In this document: piece by piece, positions 1 to 9,334 of the stretch
How positions within the stretch are numbered: the stretch's first letter is position 1
Layout: every line of letters begins with the position of its first letter
Assembly: GCA_963750065.1 (NCBI GenBank)
Contig: CAVVPK010000034.1
Coordinates: 62,001-126,000, forward strand
DNA from: CAVSRC01 sp963750065
GTDB taxonomy: Bacteria > Pseudomonadota > Alphaproteobacteria > Rhizobiales > Kaistiaceae
Reading direction: 5' to 3'
DNA length: 64,000 bases
The notes under the pieces: generated by a model
Databases searched by the model: none
Seen by the model: only the letters and a program-made list of their open reading frames with translations
Told to the model about the DNA's origin: nothing
Program-made: the position numbers and the translations under genes

Positions 1-572
1 ACAGCCTGGCGGTGCTCGCTGCCGTGTCGCTGCTCGGCGGCGATCTGGCGCGTGCGGCGCTCGCCCTTGCCGGGCTTGTCGCCGGCAAGGGCCGTGGCCA
101 GCGCCAGGAGCTACGTGTGCCCGGCGGTACGGCGGTCCTGATCGACGAGAGCTACAACGCCAATCCGGCGTCGATGAGCGCGGCGATCGCGCTCCTCGGC
201 CAGACCGAGCCCGGGCGCAACGGGCGGCGCATCGCCATCCTCGGCGACATGCTGGAACTCGGGCGCGGAGCGGAGGCCATGCACGCCGGCCTCGCGGCGC
301 CGCTGGCCGAGGCCGATGTCGATGCTGTCTTCCTGGTCGGGCCGCTGATGCGCGCGCTATGGGATGCGCTGCCGGTCCGGTTGCACGGCGGCTATACCGA
401 ACGGGCGGCCGACATGGAGTCGCTTGTGGTCGACGCCATTGCGCCCGGCGACGTGATCATGGTCAAGGGTTCCAATGCCAGCCGCATGGGGCCGCTGGTC
501 GAAACCATCAAGGCGCGCTTCGCTCCTGCCAGGGCCGCCGTCACCGTCGCGCAGGAACAGGATAGCGCCTGA
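1..572 (+). CDS. murF: MurF, UDP-MurNAc-tripeptide:D-Ala-D-Ala ligase (5' part missing)
   Basis: This is the C-terminal part of the ligase that adds D-Ala-D-Ala to the UDP-MurNAc tripeptide in the cytoplasm. The frame is open from base 3, so the start lies outside the window. About 190 residues remain and cover the end of the central domain and the Mur ligase C domain. The stretch IDESYNANPASM is the typical MurF signature at the start of that domain, and ILGDMLELG follows about 30 residues later. The stop overlaps the mraY start by one base (TGATG), so translation is probably coupled. Identity rests on these motifs and on the adjacent mraY. Confidence 0.95.
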   Translation, partial: SLAVLAAVSLLGGDLARAALALAGLVAGKGRGQRQELRVPGGTAVLIDESYNANPASMSAAIALLGQTEPGRNGRRIAILGDMLELGRGAEAMHAGLAAPLAEADVDAVFLVGPLMRALWDALPVRLHGGYTERAADMESLVVDAIAPGDVIMVKGSNASRMGPLVETIKARFAPARAAVTVAQEQDSA

Positions 573-1657
573 TGCTCTATTTCTTCGGTGAGTTCGGCGA
601 GCACATCTCGGTCCTCAACGTCTTCCGCTACATCACCTTCCGCACGGCCGGCGCCACCATGACGGCGCTGGTCTTCGTCTTCCTGTTCGGGCCGGTCATC
701 ATCTCCGCCCTGCGCCTGCGTCAGGGCAAGGGTCAGCCGATCCGCGCCGACGGGCCGCCGAGCCACCTGCTCAACAAGACCGGCACGCCGACCATGGGCG
801 GGCTGATGATCCTCTCCGGCCTGATCGTGTCGACGCTGCTGTGGGCCAACCTGGCCAACGCCTATGTGTGGATCGTCCTGCTGGTGACCATCGCCTTCGG
901 CTTCATCGGGCTCTACGACGACTATCTCAAGGTCACCAAGCAGACCGACAAGGGCTATTCGGGTTGGTCACGCCTGGCGCTGGAGTTCGGTGTCGCCGCC
1001 GCCGCCTGCGTCATCGTGGCGTTGATCGGCACCGCGCCGCTGTCGACTACGCTCACCTTCCCCTTCTTCAAGGACCTCGTCGTCAATCTCGGCTGGTTCT
1101 TCATACCCTTCGGCGCCTTCGTCATCGTCGCTGCCGGCAATGCGGTGAACCTCACCGACGGCCTCGACGGGCTGGCCATCGTGCCGGTGATGATCGCGGC
1201 GGCGAGCTTCGGCTTCATCGCCTATCTCTCCGGCAATGCGGTGTTTGCCGATTACCTGCAGATCCACTTCGTGCCCGGCACCGGCGAACTGGCGGTGCTG
1301 TGTGGCGCCATGCTCGGCGCCGGCCTCGGCTTCCTGTGGTTCAACGCCCCGCCGGCGGCGATCTTCATGGGCGACACCGGCTCGCTGGCGCTGGGCGGCC
1401 TGCTCGGTTCGGTGGCGGTGGCCACCAAGCACGAGGTCATCCTGGCCATTGTCGGCGGCCTGTTCGTGGTCGAGGCGCTGTCGGTCATCATCCAGGTCGC
1501 CTCGTTCAAACTGACCGGAAAACGCGTCTTCCGCATGGCGCCGATCCACCATCATTTCGAGGAACTGGGCTGGACCGAATCGACCATCGTCATCCGCTTC
1601 TGGATCGTCGCCGTGCTGCTGGCGCTGATCGGTCTCTCCAGTCTCAAGCTCAGGTGA
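572..1657 (+). CDS. mraY: MraY, phospho-MurNAc-pentapeptide transferase
   Basis: MraY is an inner-membrane enzyme that moves phospho-MurNAc-pentapeptide onto undecaprenyl phosphate to form lipid I. The 361-residue length is normal for the family, with about ten hydrophobic helices. Visible signatures are the aspartate pair in LYDDYLK (residues 114-120), NAVNLTDGLDGL (190-201) and the C-terminal histidine cluster APIHHHFE. The ATG overlaps the murF stop. It sits in the standard dcw order between murF and murD. Confidence 0.98.
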   Translation: MLYFFGEFGEHISVLNVFRYITFRTAGATMTALVFVFLFGPVIISALRLRQGKGQPIRADGPPSHLLNKTGTPTMGGLMILSGLIVSTLLWANLANAYVWIVLLVTIAFGFIGLYDDYLKVTKQTDKGYSGWSRLALEFGVAAAACVIVALIGTAPLSTTLTFPFFKDLVVNLGWFFIPFGAFVIVAAGNAVNLTDGLDGLAIVPVMIAAASFGFIAYLSGNAVFADYLQIHFVPGTGELAVLCGAMLGAGLGFLWFNAPPAAIFMGDTGSLALGGLLGSVAVATKHEVILAIVGGLFVVEALSVIIQVASFKLTGKRVFRMAPIHHHFEELGWTESTIVIRFWIVAVLLALIGLSSLKLR

Positions 1658-1664
1658 CGCACAC

Positions 1665-3065
1665 ATGATCCCGGTCACCAGCTTCAGCGGGCAGAACGTG
1701 GCCGTCTTCGGCCTCGGCGAGAGCGGCCGCGTCAGCGCGCTGGCGCTGGCTGCCGGCGGGGCGACGGTTTCCGCCTGGGACGACAACCAAGATGCGGCCG
1801 CCGCGGCGCGCGCCGCCGGTATCCCTATCGTCGATCTGCACGTTGCCGACTGGAAGCGCTTCGCCGCCCTGGTGCTGACGCCTGGTGTGCCACTGACCCA
1901 TCCGGCGCCGCACTGGACGGTGACGAGCGCGCGGGCCGCGGGCATCGCGGTGATCGGCGACATCGAACTCTTCTGCCGCGAGCGCCGGCGCCATGTGCCC
2001 GAGGCGCCGTTCATCGCCGTCACCGGCACCAATGGCAAGTCGACGACCACGGCACTGATCGCCCACCTGCTGGAGACGGCCGGCCGCGACGTGCAGATGG
2101 GCGGCAATATCGGCAAGGCGATCCTCTCGCTCGAACCGTTGCGCACGGGCCGTCACTACGTCGTCGAGTGCTCCTCCTTCCAGATCGACCTGGCGCCCAG
2201 CCTCGACCCGTCCATCGGCGTGCTGCTCAACGTCACGCCCGATCACCTCGATCGCCACGGAACCTTCGAAGCCTATGCCGCGATCAAGGAGCGCCTGGTC
2301 GCCGATTCCGCAACCGCCGTGATCGCCGTCGACGACAAGCCGTCCCAGTCCATCGCCGACCGGGTCGCGCGCGCCGGCAAGCGCGTCATCCGCATCTCCG
2401 CCCGCCGGCCGCTGGCCGACGGCGTCTATGCCAGCGGCGGCGAGATCATCGCGGTTGGCGACGGCGCTTCCGTGCGGGTCGCCAGCCTCACCGGCATCGG
2501 CGCGCTGCGCGGCGCCCACAACGCCCAGAATTCCGCCGCGGCAGTGGCGGTTGCCCGCGCCTGCGGCCTCGATCCGGGAGCAATCGTCAAAGGCCTCAAG
2601 AGCTTCCCCGGCCTGTCGCATCGCATGGAGGAGGTCGGCCGCCGCGGCCGCGTGCTCTTCGTCAACGATTCCAAGGCGACCAATGCCGATGCCGCGGCCA
2701 AGGCGCTGGCGAGCTTCGCGCCGATCTACTGGATTGCCGGCGGCCGGCCGAAGGAGGGTGGCATTGCGTCGCTCACCGACTTCTTCCCGCGCGTCGCCAA
2801 GGCCTATCTGATCGGCGAGGCGGCGGAGGATTTCGGCAAGACGCTGGCGACACGCGTGCCGCACGAGATGTCGGGTACGCTCGAAGCCGCGGTCGCTGCC
2901 GCCGCCGCCGACGCCGGGCAGGATCCGGCGGCGGAGCCGGTGGTGCTCCTGTCGCCGGCCTGCGCCTCTTACGACCAGTTCAAGAATTTCGAGATGCGCG
3001 GCGAAGCCTTCCGCGCCCTCGTGCTTCAACTCGATGGGATTACCAGCCAGGGGGAGGCCGCCTGA
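1665..3065 (+). CDS. murD: MurD, UDP-MurNAc-L-Ala:D-Glu ligase
   Basis: MurD is the cytoplasmic ATP-dependent ligase that adds D-glutamate to UDP-MurNAc-L-alanine. The 466 residues show an N-terminal Rossmann-like part (NVAVFGLGESG, 11-21), the Mur ligase P-loop GTNGKST (121-127), the central NVTPDHLDRH motif, and a C-terminal domain with FVNDSKATN and LSPACASYDQF. It starts 8 bases after mraY and its stop overlaps the ftsW start (TGATG). Confidence 0.98.
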   Translation: MIPVTSFSGQNVAVFGLGESGRVSALALAAGGATVSAWDDNQDAAAAARAAGIPIVDLHVADWKRFAALVLTPGVPLTHPAPHWTVTSARAAGIAVIGDIELFCRERRRHVPEAPFIAVTGTNGKSTTTALIAHLLETAGRDVQMGGNIGKAILSLEPLRTGRHYVVECSSFQIDLAPSLDPSIGVLLNVTPDHLDRHGTFEAYAAIKERLVADSATAVIAVDDKPSQSIADRVARAGKRVIRISARRPLADGVYASGGEIIAVGDGASVRVASLTGIGALRGAHNAQNSAAAVAVARACGLDPGAIVKGLKSFPGLSHRMEEVGRRGRVLFVNDSKATNADAAAKALASFAPIYWIAGGRPKEGGIASLTDFFPRVAKAYLIGEAAEDFGKTLATRVPHEMSGTLEAAVAAAAADAGQDPAAEPVVLLSPACASYDQFKNFEMRGEAFRALVLQLDGITSQGEAA

Positions 3066-4225
3066 TGGTCAGCCGTGCCGATCGCAGTCAATTTGCCGAG
3101 TGGTGGTGGACCGTAGACAAGTACCTGCTCGGCGCGCTCATCGTGCTGATGCTGGGCGGCATCGTGCTGTCGCTCGCCGGCAGCCCGGCGGTCGCCGAGC
3201 GCCTCGGCTATGGCAGCTTCCATTTCGTCGATCGCCAGGTTGCCTTCTTCTTTCCGGCGGTCGCGGTGATGATTGCCACCTCGTTCCTGACCCCGTCGCA
3301 GGTGCGGCGGACGGCGCTCATCGTGCTGGCCGTCGCCGTCGTGCTGATGATGGTGACGCTGGTCATCGGCGTCGAGGTGAAGGGCGCCCGGCGCTGGGTC
3401 GATTTCGCCGGCCTGTCGGTGCAGCCCTCCGAATTCATGAAGCCGGCCTTCGTCGTCGTCGTCGCCTGGCTGTTCTCCGAGAACCGCCGCCGGCAGGACA
3501 TCCCCGGCAACGTCTTTGCCATCATCCTTCTCGGCATCGTCGCTGCCCTGCTGATCGCCGAGCCGGATTTCGGCCAGACCATGCTGACCACCATCGCCTG
3601 GGGATCGCTGTTCTTCATGGCCGGGCTGTCGTGGTTCTGGATCGCCGCGCTCGGGCTTCTGACGCTCGGCGGGGTATTCGCCGCCTACGAGACCCTGCCG
3701 CACGTCGCCGCGCGCATCGACCGGTTCATCTCGCCGCAGTCCGGCGACACCTTCCAGATCGACAAGGCGCTCGATTCGATCATGCACGGCGGCTGGTTCG
3801 GGCAGGGGCCGGGTGAGGGCATGGTCAAGCGGGTGCTGCCGGATGCCCATACCGATTTCATCTTCGCCGTGGCAGCGGAGGAGTTCGGCATCGTCGTCTG
3901 CATCGGACTGGTGCTGGTCTTCGCGCTGGTCGTCTTCCGCGGCCTCTCGGGCTCGGCGCGGCAGGAGGATCCCTTCGTGCGCCTTGCCGGCGCCGGTCTG
4001 GTGGTCCTTTTTGGCGTCCAGTCGGTGATCAACATCGCGGTCAACCTCAACATGATCCCGGCCAAGGGCATGACGCTGCCTTTCATCTCCTATGGCGGTT
4101 CGTCGATGGTTGCCGTGGCCTTCGGCATGGGCCTGCTCTTGGCGCTCACCCGCCGCGGACCGGAGCCGCGGCGCATCGTGCGGCGGGTCATCGCCACGCC
4201 GCCGCCAGCGCCGAAGCCGGTGTGA
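3065..4225 (+). CDS. ftsW: FtsW, SEDS-family septal peptidoglycan polymerase
   Basis: FtsW is the SEDS-family inner-membrane glycosyltransferase of the divisome, which works with the class B PBP FtsI. The frame is open far upstream inside murD, but the start is the ATG overlapping the murD stop, giving 386 residues. About ten membrane helices are present. SEDS signatures are KGARRWVDFAGLSVQPSEF, the GEGMVKRVLPDAHTDFIFA loop, and PFISYGGSSM near the end. A short Arg/Pro-rich cytoplasmic tail closes the protein. It overlaps murG by 4 bases. Confidence 0.97.
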   Translation: MVSRADRSQFAEWWWTVDKYLLGALIVLMLGGIVLSLAGSPAVAERLGYGSFHFVDRQVAFFFPAVAVMIATSFLTPSQVRRTALIVLAVAVVLMMVTLVIGVEVKGARRWVDFAGLSVQPSEFMKPAFVVVVAWLFSENRRRQDIPGNVFAIILLGIVAALLIAEPDFGQTMLTTIAWGSLFFMAGLSWFWIAALGLLTLGGVFAAYETLPHVAARIDRFISPQSGDTFQIDKALDSIMHGGWFGQGPGEGMVKRVLPDAHTDFIFAVAAEEFGIVVCIGLVLVFALVVFRGLSGSARQEDPFVRLAGAGLVVLFGVQSVINIAVNLNMIPAKGMTLPFISYGGSSMVAVAFGMGLLLALTRRGPEPRRIVRRVIATPPPAPKPV

Positions 4226-5358
4226 ATGGGGACGGCATGGGCGGCATCGCACTGCTGGCGGCCGGCGGCACCGGCGGCCATCTGTTTCCGGCGCAAGCGC
4301 TGGCGCTGGAGCTAGACAAGCGCGGCTGGCGCATCCATCTGGCCACCGACGCCCGTGTCGAATCCTATGGCCAGGATTTCCCGGCCGAAGAGACCCATCT
4401 CATCGCCTCGGCGACGCTGACCCGTGCGCCGGTCGCCGCCGTCATGGGTGCGTTGCGGCTCGGCACCGGCTTCCTGCAGGCGCGGTCGCTGATGCGCCGC
4501 GTGAAGCCTGCTGTCGCTGTCGGCTTCGGCGGCTACCCGACCCTGCCGCCGATGCTGGCGGCAGCGCGGGCGCGCGTGCCCACCGTCATCCACGAGCAGA
4601 ATGCCGTCATCGGCCGTGCCAACAGCTTCCTTGCCTCACGGGTCACGGCCATTGCCACCAGCCAGGCCGATGTCCGCGGCACGGAGGCGGTGCGCGCAAA
4701 GATCACGCAGACCGGAAATCCCGTCAGGCCGGCGGTTCTGAAGGCGGCGGAGACGCCCTATCCCGCGCTCGCTGCCGATGGCCCCTTCCGGCTTCTCGTT
4801 TTCGGCGGCAGCCAGGGCGCTCGCTTCATGTCCGACCTGGTGCCGCCGGCCATCGCCCTCATGAGCGCGGCGGCGCGCAGCCGCCTTGCCGTCGTCCAGC
4901 AGTGCCGGCCGGAAGATATCGAGCGCGTCAAGGCGGCCTACGCGGAGCTCGGTGTCGGTGCCTGTCTGGCGCCCTTCTTCCACGACCTGCCGCAGCGCAC
5001 CGCCGACAGTCATCTGATCGTCAGCCGCTCGGGTGCCTCGACCGTCGCCGAGCTGACGGTGATCGGCCGCCCGGCGATCATGGTGCCTTTGCCCGGTGCA
5101 CTGGACCAGGATCAGAAGGCCAACGGGCTGGTTCTGGAGGCTGCCGGCGGCGGCTGGATGGTCGAACAGGCGGACATGACCCCGGACCGTCTTGCCGCCG
5201 ATCTGGAAGGCCTGATGGCCGATCCGGCGCGGCTTTCCGCCGCCGCCGCCGCCGCCCGGAAATCCGGGCGCCCGGATGCAGTCGCACGCCTCGCCGATGT
5301 GGTAGAGCGTGTCGCAGCCGGCGCCTCTGCCGGTCGGGAATCTGGGGTAGCGCCGTGA
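4222..5358 (+). CDS. murG: MurG, lipid I GlcNAc-transferase
   Basis: MurG is a peripheral membrane GT-B glycosyltransferase that adds GlcNAc to lipid I to give lipid II. The glycine-rich loop GGTGGH lies at residues 15-20, and the second half carries VFGGSQGAR and the SRSGASTVAEL plus ALDQDQKANG segments that form the UDP-GlcNAc site. I chose the GTG overlapping the ftsW stop (GTGA). An ATG five codons on (4237) would also leave the whole domain intact. The length of 378 residues is normal. Confidence 0.97.
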   Translation: MNGDGMGGIALLAAGGTGGHLFPAQALALELDKRGWRIHLATDARVESYGQDFPAEETHLIASATLTRAPVAAVMGALRLGTGFLQARSLMRRVKPAVAVGFGGYPTLPPMLAAARARVPTVIHEQNAVIGRANSFLASRVTAIATSQADVRGTEAVRAKITQTGNPVRPAVLKAAETPYPALAADGPFRLLVFGGSQGARFMSDLVPPAIALMSAAARSRLAVVQQCRPEDIERVKAAYAELGVGACLAPFFHDLPQRTADSHLIVSRSGASTVAELTVIGRPAIMVPLPGALDQDQKANGLVLEAAGGGWMVEQADMTPDRLAADLEGLMADPARLSAAAAAARKSGRPDAVARLADVVERVAAGASAGRESGVAP

Positions 5359-6758
5359 AAATGGGTTTGGACATCGGGCCGGTGCATTTCGTCGGCATCG
5401 GCGGCATCGGCATGAGCGGCATCGCCGAGGTGCTGGTCAATCTCGGCTACCGCGTGCAGGGCTCCGACCTCTCCGACAATGCCAATGTCCAGCGCCTGCG
5501 CCAGAAGGGCATCACCATTGCCATCGGCCACGACGCCGCCAATCTCGGCGAGGCGCGGGTGGTGGTCGTCTCATCGGCGATCAAGCGCGACAATCCCGAA
5601 CTGAAGGCCGCGCGCGATCACTTACTGCCGGTGGTGCGGCGTGCCGAGATGCTGGCCGAGCTGATGCGGCTCAAGCAGGCGGTGGCGGTTGCCGGCACCC
5701 ACGGCAAGACGACGACCACCTCGATGGTGGCGGCGCTGCTCGACGCCGGCGGTTTCGATCCCACCGTCATCAACGGCGGCATCATCAACGCCTACGGCAC
5801 CAATGCGCGCATGGGCGCCAGCGACTGGATGGTGGTCGAGGCGGACGAATCCGACGGCACCTTCGTCAAGCTGCCCGCCGATGTCGCCCTGGTCACCAAT
5901 ATCGACCCGGAGCACCTCGACCATTACGGCAGCTTCGACCGCGTGCGCGAAGCCTTCCGCCAGTTCGTCGAGAACGTGCCCTTCTACGGCTTTGCCGTCA
6001 TGTGCATCGACCATCCGGAGGTGCAGGCGCTGATCGGGCGCATCGAGGACCGCCGCATCGTCACCTACGGCGCCAGCCCGCAGGCCGACGTGCGCTATAC
6101 GGATCTCCGCGTCGAGGGCGGCCGCTCGCTCTTCACCGCGATCATCGGCGACCGCCAGGGTGGCGCGCGCAGCACGATCGAGAACCTGTCGATCGCCATG
6201 CCCGGCGAACACAACGTCCAGAACGCCACCGGGGCGCTGGCCGTCGCCCACCATCTCGGGGTCTCCGATGCCGCCATCGTCAAGGGCATGGCCGGCTTCG
6301 GCGGGGTCAAGCGCCGCTTCACCCGCACCGGCGCATGGAACGGCGTCGAGATCATCGACGATTACGCCCACCATCCCATCGAGATCGCCGCCGTGCTCCG
6401 CGCTGCCCGCTCGGTCGCCAAGGGCAGGGTCATTGCCGTCGTCCAGCCGCACCGCTACACCCGCCTGCGCGACCTCTTCGACCAGTTCTGCACCTGCTTC
6501 AACGACGCCGACGTGGTCGTCGTGGCGCCGGTCTATCCGGCCGGCGAGACGCCGATCGAAGGCATCGACCGCGACCATCTGGTGGAGGGCCTGCGCATGC
6601 GTGGCCATCGCGACGCGCGCCCGCTGGCCGGCCCGGAGGCGCTCCCCGCCACCATCGGCGAACTCGCGCTACCTGGCGATTATGTCGTCTGCCTCGGCGC
6701 CGGCTCGATCAGCGCGTGGGCCTATGCGCTCCCTGGGCAACTGGCGAAACTGAAATGA
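5355..6758 (+). CDS. murC: MurC, UDP-MurNAc:L-Ala ligase
   Basis: MurC is the first Mur ligase, adding L-alanine to UDP-MurNAc in the cytoplasm. The 467 residues begin with the HFVGIGGIGMSGIAEVL nucleotide fold (about 11-27) and carry the P-loop GTHGKTT (114-120), the EADESDGTF metal/ATP segment, NIDPEHLDHYG, and the C-terminal DDYAHHPIE and FQPHRYTR-like (VVQPHRYTR) motifs. The GTG overlaps the murG stop; an ATG two codons on at 5361 is an alternative. The stop overlaps murB. Confidence 0.98.
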   Translation: MKMGLDIGPVHFVGIGGIGMSGIAEVLVNLGYRVQGSDLSDNANVQRLRQKGITIAIGHDAANLGEARVVVVSSAIKRDNPELKAARDHLLPVVRRAEMLAELMRLKQAVAVAGTHGKTTTTSMVAALLDAGGFDPTVINGGIINAYGTNARMGASDWMVVEADESDGTFVKLPADVALVTNIDPEHLDHYGSFDRVREAFRQFVENVPFYGFAVMCIDHPEVQALIGRIEDRRIVTYGASPQADVRYTDLRVEGGRSLFTAIIGDRQGGARSTIENLSIAMPGEHNVQNATGALAVAHHLGVSDAAIVKGMAGFGGVKRRFTRTGAWNGVEIIDDYAHHPIEIAAVLRAARSVAKGRVIAVVQPHRYTRLRDLFDQFCTCFNDADVVVVAPVYPAGETPIEGIDRDHLVEGLRMRGHRDARPLAGPEALPATIGELALPGDYVVCLGAGSISAWAYALPGQLAKLK

Positions 6759-7705
6759 CCACCCACCGCTTCGGCGACTTTGCCGCCGTCCGCGGGCGGC
6801 TGACCGAAAACGCGCCACTGGCGCCGTTCACCTGGTTCCGCGTCGGCGGTCCGGCGGAACTCCTGTTCCAGCCGGCGGACAGCGACGATCTCGCGCTCTT
6901 CCTTCAGAAACTGAATCCGGAAATCCCGGTAACCGTCATCGGCGTCGGCTCAAATCTGCTGGTGCGCGACGGTGGCATCGCAGGCGTCGTCATCCGCCTC
7001 ACGGCCAAGGGCTTCGGCCACGCGGTCCGCGAACCGGAGAACCGCATCCGCGCCGGCACGGCGCTGCCCGACAAGCGGCTGGCCGCCTTTGCGCTTGCCG
7101 AGGGGCTTGGCGGCTTCGCCTTCTATCACGGCATTCCCGGCACGCTTGGCGGGGCGCTGCGCATGAACGCCGGCGCCAACGACGGCGAAACGCGCGAGCG
7201 CCTGATCGAGGCCCATGCCGTCGACCGGGCAGGGCGCCGCCATGTGCTCTCCAATGCCGAGATGGGCTTCACCTATCGCCATTCGGCCGCGCCCGACGAT
7301 CTCATTTTCACCGAAGCCACCTTCCAGGGGACGCCGGCTCCTCAGGCCGAGATCAAGGCGGCGATGGACGACGTCGAGGCGCATCGCGAACGCGCCCAGC
7401 CGATCCGCGAGAAGACCGGCGGCTCGACCTTCACCAATCCGCCCGGCGGCAAGGCCTGGCAACTCATCGACGCGGCCGGCTGCCGCGGCTTGCACGTCGG
7501 CGGCGCCATGGTCTCCGAGATGCACTGCAACTTCCTCATCAACACCGGTGCTGCCACCGCCACCGATCTCGAACGCCTCGGCGAGACGGTGAGGGCGCGG
7601 GTGCTGGCGGCGAGCGGGGTCAGGCTGACATGGGAGATCAAGCGCGTGGGGCGCTTCCTGCCCGGCGAGGCGGTGGAACCGTTCCTTGGCGCGGCGAATA
7701 GGTAG
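6755..7705 (+). CDS. murB: MurB, UDP-N-acetylenolpyruvoylglucosamine reductase
   Basis: MurB reduces UDP-GlcNAc-enolpyruvate to UDP-MurNAc with FAD and NADPH. The 316 residues have FAD-binding segments near the start (TWFRVGGPAELL, VIGVGSNLLVRDGG) and the catalytic-half motifs FYHGIPGTLGGALRMNAG, TYRHS and KTGGSTFTNPPG, whose serine is the expected proton donor. The ATG overlaps the murC stop by 4 bases (ATGA). This is the last gene of the tightly overlapped mur block; a 112-base gap follows. Confidence 0.97.
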   Translation: MTTHRFGDFAAVRGRLTENAPLAPFTWFRVGGPAELLFQPADSDDLALFLQKLNPEIPVTVIGVGSNLLVRDGGIAGVVIRLTAKGFGHAVREPENRIRAGTALPDKRLAAFALAEGLGGFAFYHGIPGTLGGALRMNAGANDGETRERLIEAHAVDRAGRRHVLSNAEMGFTYRHSAAPDDLIFTEATFQGTPAPQAEIKAAMDDVEAHRERAQPIREKTGGSTFTNPPGGKAWQLIDAAGCRGLHVGGAMVSEMHCNFLINTGAATATDLERLGETVRARVLAASGVRLTWEIKRVGRFLPGEAVEPFLGAANR

Positions 7706-7817
7706 GGCCACCCGGCCACTCGCCCTGTCCGGCCGGCCGGCAGCGTGGTATAATTAGAAACCATGTGACGATGTCCCGTCGTCCCGTGGCGCGCGGCGCC
7801 AGGAAGGAGATCTGGCG

Positions 7818-8225
7818 ATGCGCCTGAAACCGTCCCTGACAATTTCAGATGCCCAGGCTGTGTCGGCAGCGTGCCTTGATGTAGCCACCGAGCGCGCGGT
7901 CGCTGTCAGCGTTGCCGTCGCCGACGAGGCGGGAAACCTCCTGCATTTTGCAAGGATGGATGGCGCACGGGCCTATACGGTCGATCTGGCAAACCAGAAG
8001 GCGCGCATCGCAGCGATGGTTGGGGTGGCAACGGGTGTGATCGCGGAAGTGAAAAGGCAGCACGCCTCAGCACCCACACCCGGATTCCCGGGCGCTGGCG
8101 GTGCTCCGGTCATGGTCGACGGGGAGTGCGCCGGCGCGGTCGGCGTCTCCGGTTCGACCCCCGAGATCGATGATGCAATCGCACGTGAAGGCATTGGCCG
8201 TCTGGGCGCCGAAGACCGCGCCTGA
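7818..8225 (+). CDS. HbpS/GlcG-type (DUF336) small protein
   Basis: This 135-residue cytoplasmic protein has no signal peptide. It resembles the HbpS/GlcG (formerly DUF336, 'haem-degrading') family: an N-terminal helix (ISDAQAVSAACLDVA), the strand AVSVAVADEAGNLLHFARMDGA, the AYTVDLANQKARIAA segment, and the typical glycine-rich end FPGAGGAPVMVDGECAGAVGVSG. Family members bind haem or accompany glycolate and aromatic pathways, but the function here is unknown. A strong ribosome site (AAGGAG) precedes the ATG. Its position between murB and ddl interrupts an otherwise standard dcw order. Confidence 0.85.
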   Translation: MRLKPSLTISDAQAVSAACLDVATERAVAVSVAVADEAGNLLHFARMDGARAYTVDLANQKARIAAMVGVATGVIAEVKRQHASAPTPGFPGAGGAPVMVDGECAGAVGVSGSTPEIDDAIAREGIGRLGAEDRA

Positions 8226-8340
8226 TGAGAGTCCGTCGGGGGCTTGGTTTCCCGTCGATCCGTCTTGGGCGAATCGACAAACTGAGTCCCCGGCGCAACA
8301 GCCACGATTTTTCGAGAGAAAGTGCCGTGTGCCGCGGTTT

Positions 8341-8360
8341 GGTTAACGATTGTTAACCAT
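8341..8360. promoter_or_regulatory. TTAACCAT palindrome, CtrA-like site before ddl-ftsQAZ
   Basis: The perfect inverted repeat GGTTAAC-GATT-GTTAACC ends in TTAACCAT, about 40 bases before the ddl start. TTAACCAT is a known half-site for the cell-cycle regulator CtrA in alphaproteobacteria. The two TTAA boxes are 6 apart here, against 7 in the Caulobacter full site. A role in timing ddl-ftsQAZ expression is inferred. Confidence 0.5.
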
Positions 8361-8398
8361 TTCCGACGCCATAGTGACTGCAGTTTTGCGATTCGACA

Positions 8399-9334
8399 GT
8401 GGATCCAGGGTCTGTGGTCACGCACGTTGCAGTTCTGATGGGCGGCTGGTCGAGCGAGCGGCCGGTATCGCTTGCTTCCGGCACGGCCTGCGCCGATGCG
8501 CTGGAGAGCGAGGGCTACCGCGTCACCCGCGTCGACGTCGGCCGCGACATCGCTGCCGTACTCGCCGACCTCCGCCCCGACGTCGCCTTCAACGCGCTGC
8601 ACGGCCCGTTCGGCGAGGACGGCTGCATCCAGGGCATCCTCGAAGTGCTCGCCATCCCCTACACCCATTCCGGCGTGCTCGCCTCGGCGCTGGCCATGAA
8701 CAAGCCGCGCGCCAAGGACGTGATGAAGGCGGCCGGCGTGCCCGTAGCCGAATCGATCCTGGTCAGCCGCTTCCAGGCGGCCGAGGCGCATGTCATGGCG
8801 CCGCCCTATGTGGTCAAGCCGCCGGCCGAGGGCTCGACCTTCGGCGTCCACGTCGTCAAGGCCGACGCGACTCACCCGCCGCAGGCGCTTTTTGCCGACG
8901 ACTGGCCCTATGGCGACGTGGTCATGGTCGAACGTTATATTGCCGGGCGCGAACTGACCTGCGCCGTTCGTGGCAACGAACCTCTCGATATCATTGATAT
9001 CGTTACCGAAACAGGGTTTTACGACTACCACGCCAAATATGACACGGGCGGTTCGCGCCACGTCCTGCCGGCGCAAATTTCACCGATTATTTACCAAAAT
9101 ATACAGATGCTTGCTCTTCGCGCCCATCAGGCTTTGGGCTGCCGTGGGGTCAGTCGGGCCGATTTCCGTTACGACGACCGCCTCGAGGGCATGGACGGTT
9201 TGGTCTGCCTCGAGGTCAACACGCAGCCCGGCATGACGGCGACGTCACTGGTTCCCGACATGGCGGCCCATGGCGGCATGGATTTCGGGAAGCTCGTGCG
9301 ATGGATGGTGGAGGACGCATCTTGCGGCCGCTAG
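8399..9334 (+). CDS. ddlB: D-alanine--D-alanine ligase
   Basis: Ddl joins two D-alanines with ATP to supply the substrate of MurF. The 311 residues form an ATP-grasp enzyme with HVAVLMGGWSSERPVSL at the N terminus, ALHGPFGEDGCIQG, the KPPAEGSTFGV lysine segment, and the metal-binding end CLEVNTQPGMT. Neither GTG start (8399, or 8414 five codons later) has a strong ribosome site. The later one gives an N terminus closer to family norms. The gene overlaps ftsQ. Confidence 0.97.
   Translation: MDPGSVVTHVAVLMGGWSSERPVSLASGTACADALESEGYRVTRVDVGRDIAAVLADLRPDVAFNALHGPFGEDGCIQGILEVLAIPYTHSGVLASALAMNKPRAKDVMKAAGVPVAESILVSRFQAAEAHVMAPPYVVKPPAEGSTFGVHVVKADATHPPQALFADDWPYGDVVMVERYIAGRELTCAVRGNEPLDIIDIVTETGFYDYHAKYDTGGSRHVLPAQISPIIYQNIQMLALRAHQALGCRGVSRADFRYDDRLEGMDGLVCLEVNTQPGMTATSLVPDMAAHGGMDFGKLVRWMVEDASCGR

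Noticed and set aside
2168..3064. Long frame upstream of ftsW
   Set aside because: It is the ftsW frame running open inside murD; composition is Arg/Pro-rich and the real start is the overlapping ATG at 3065.
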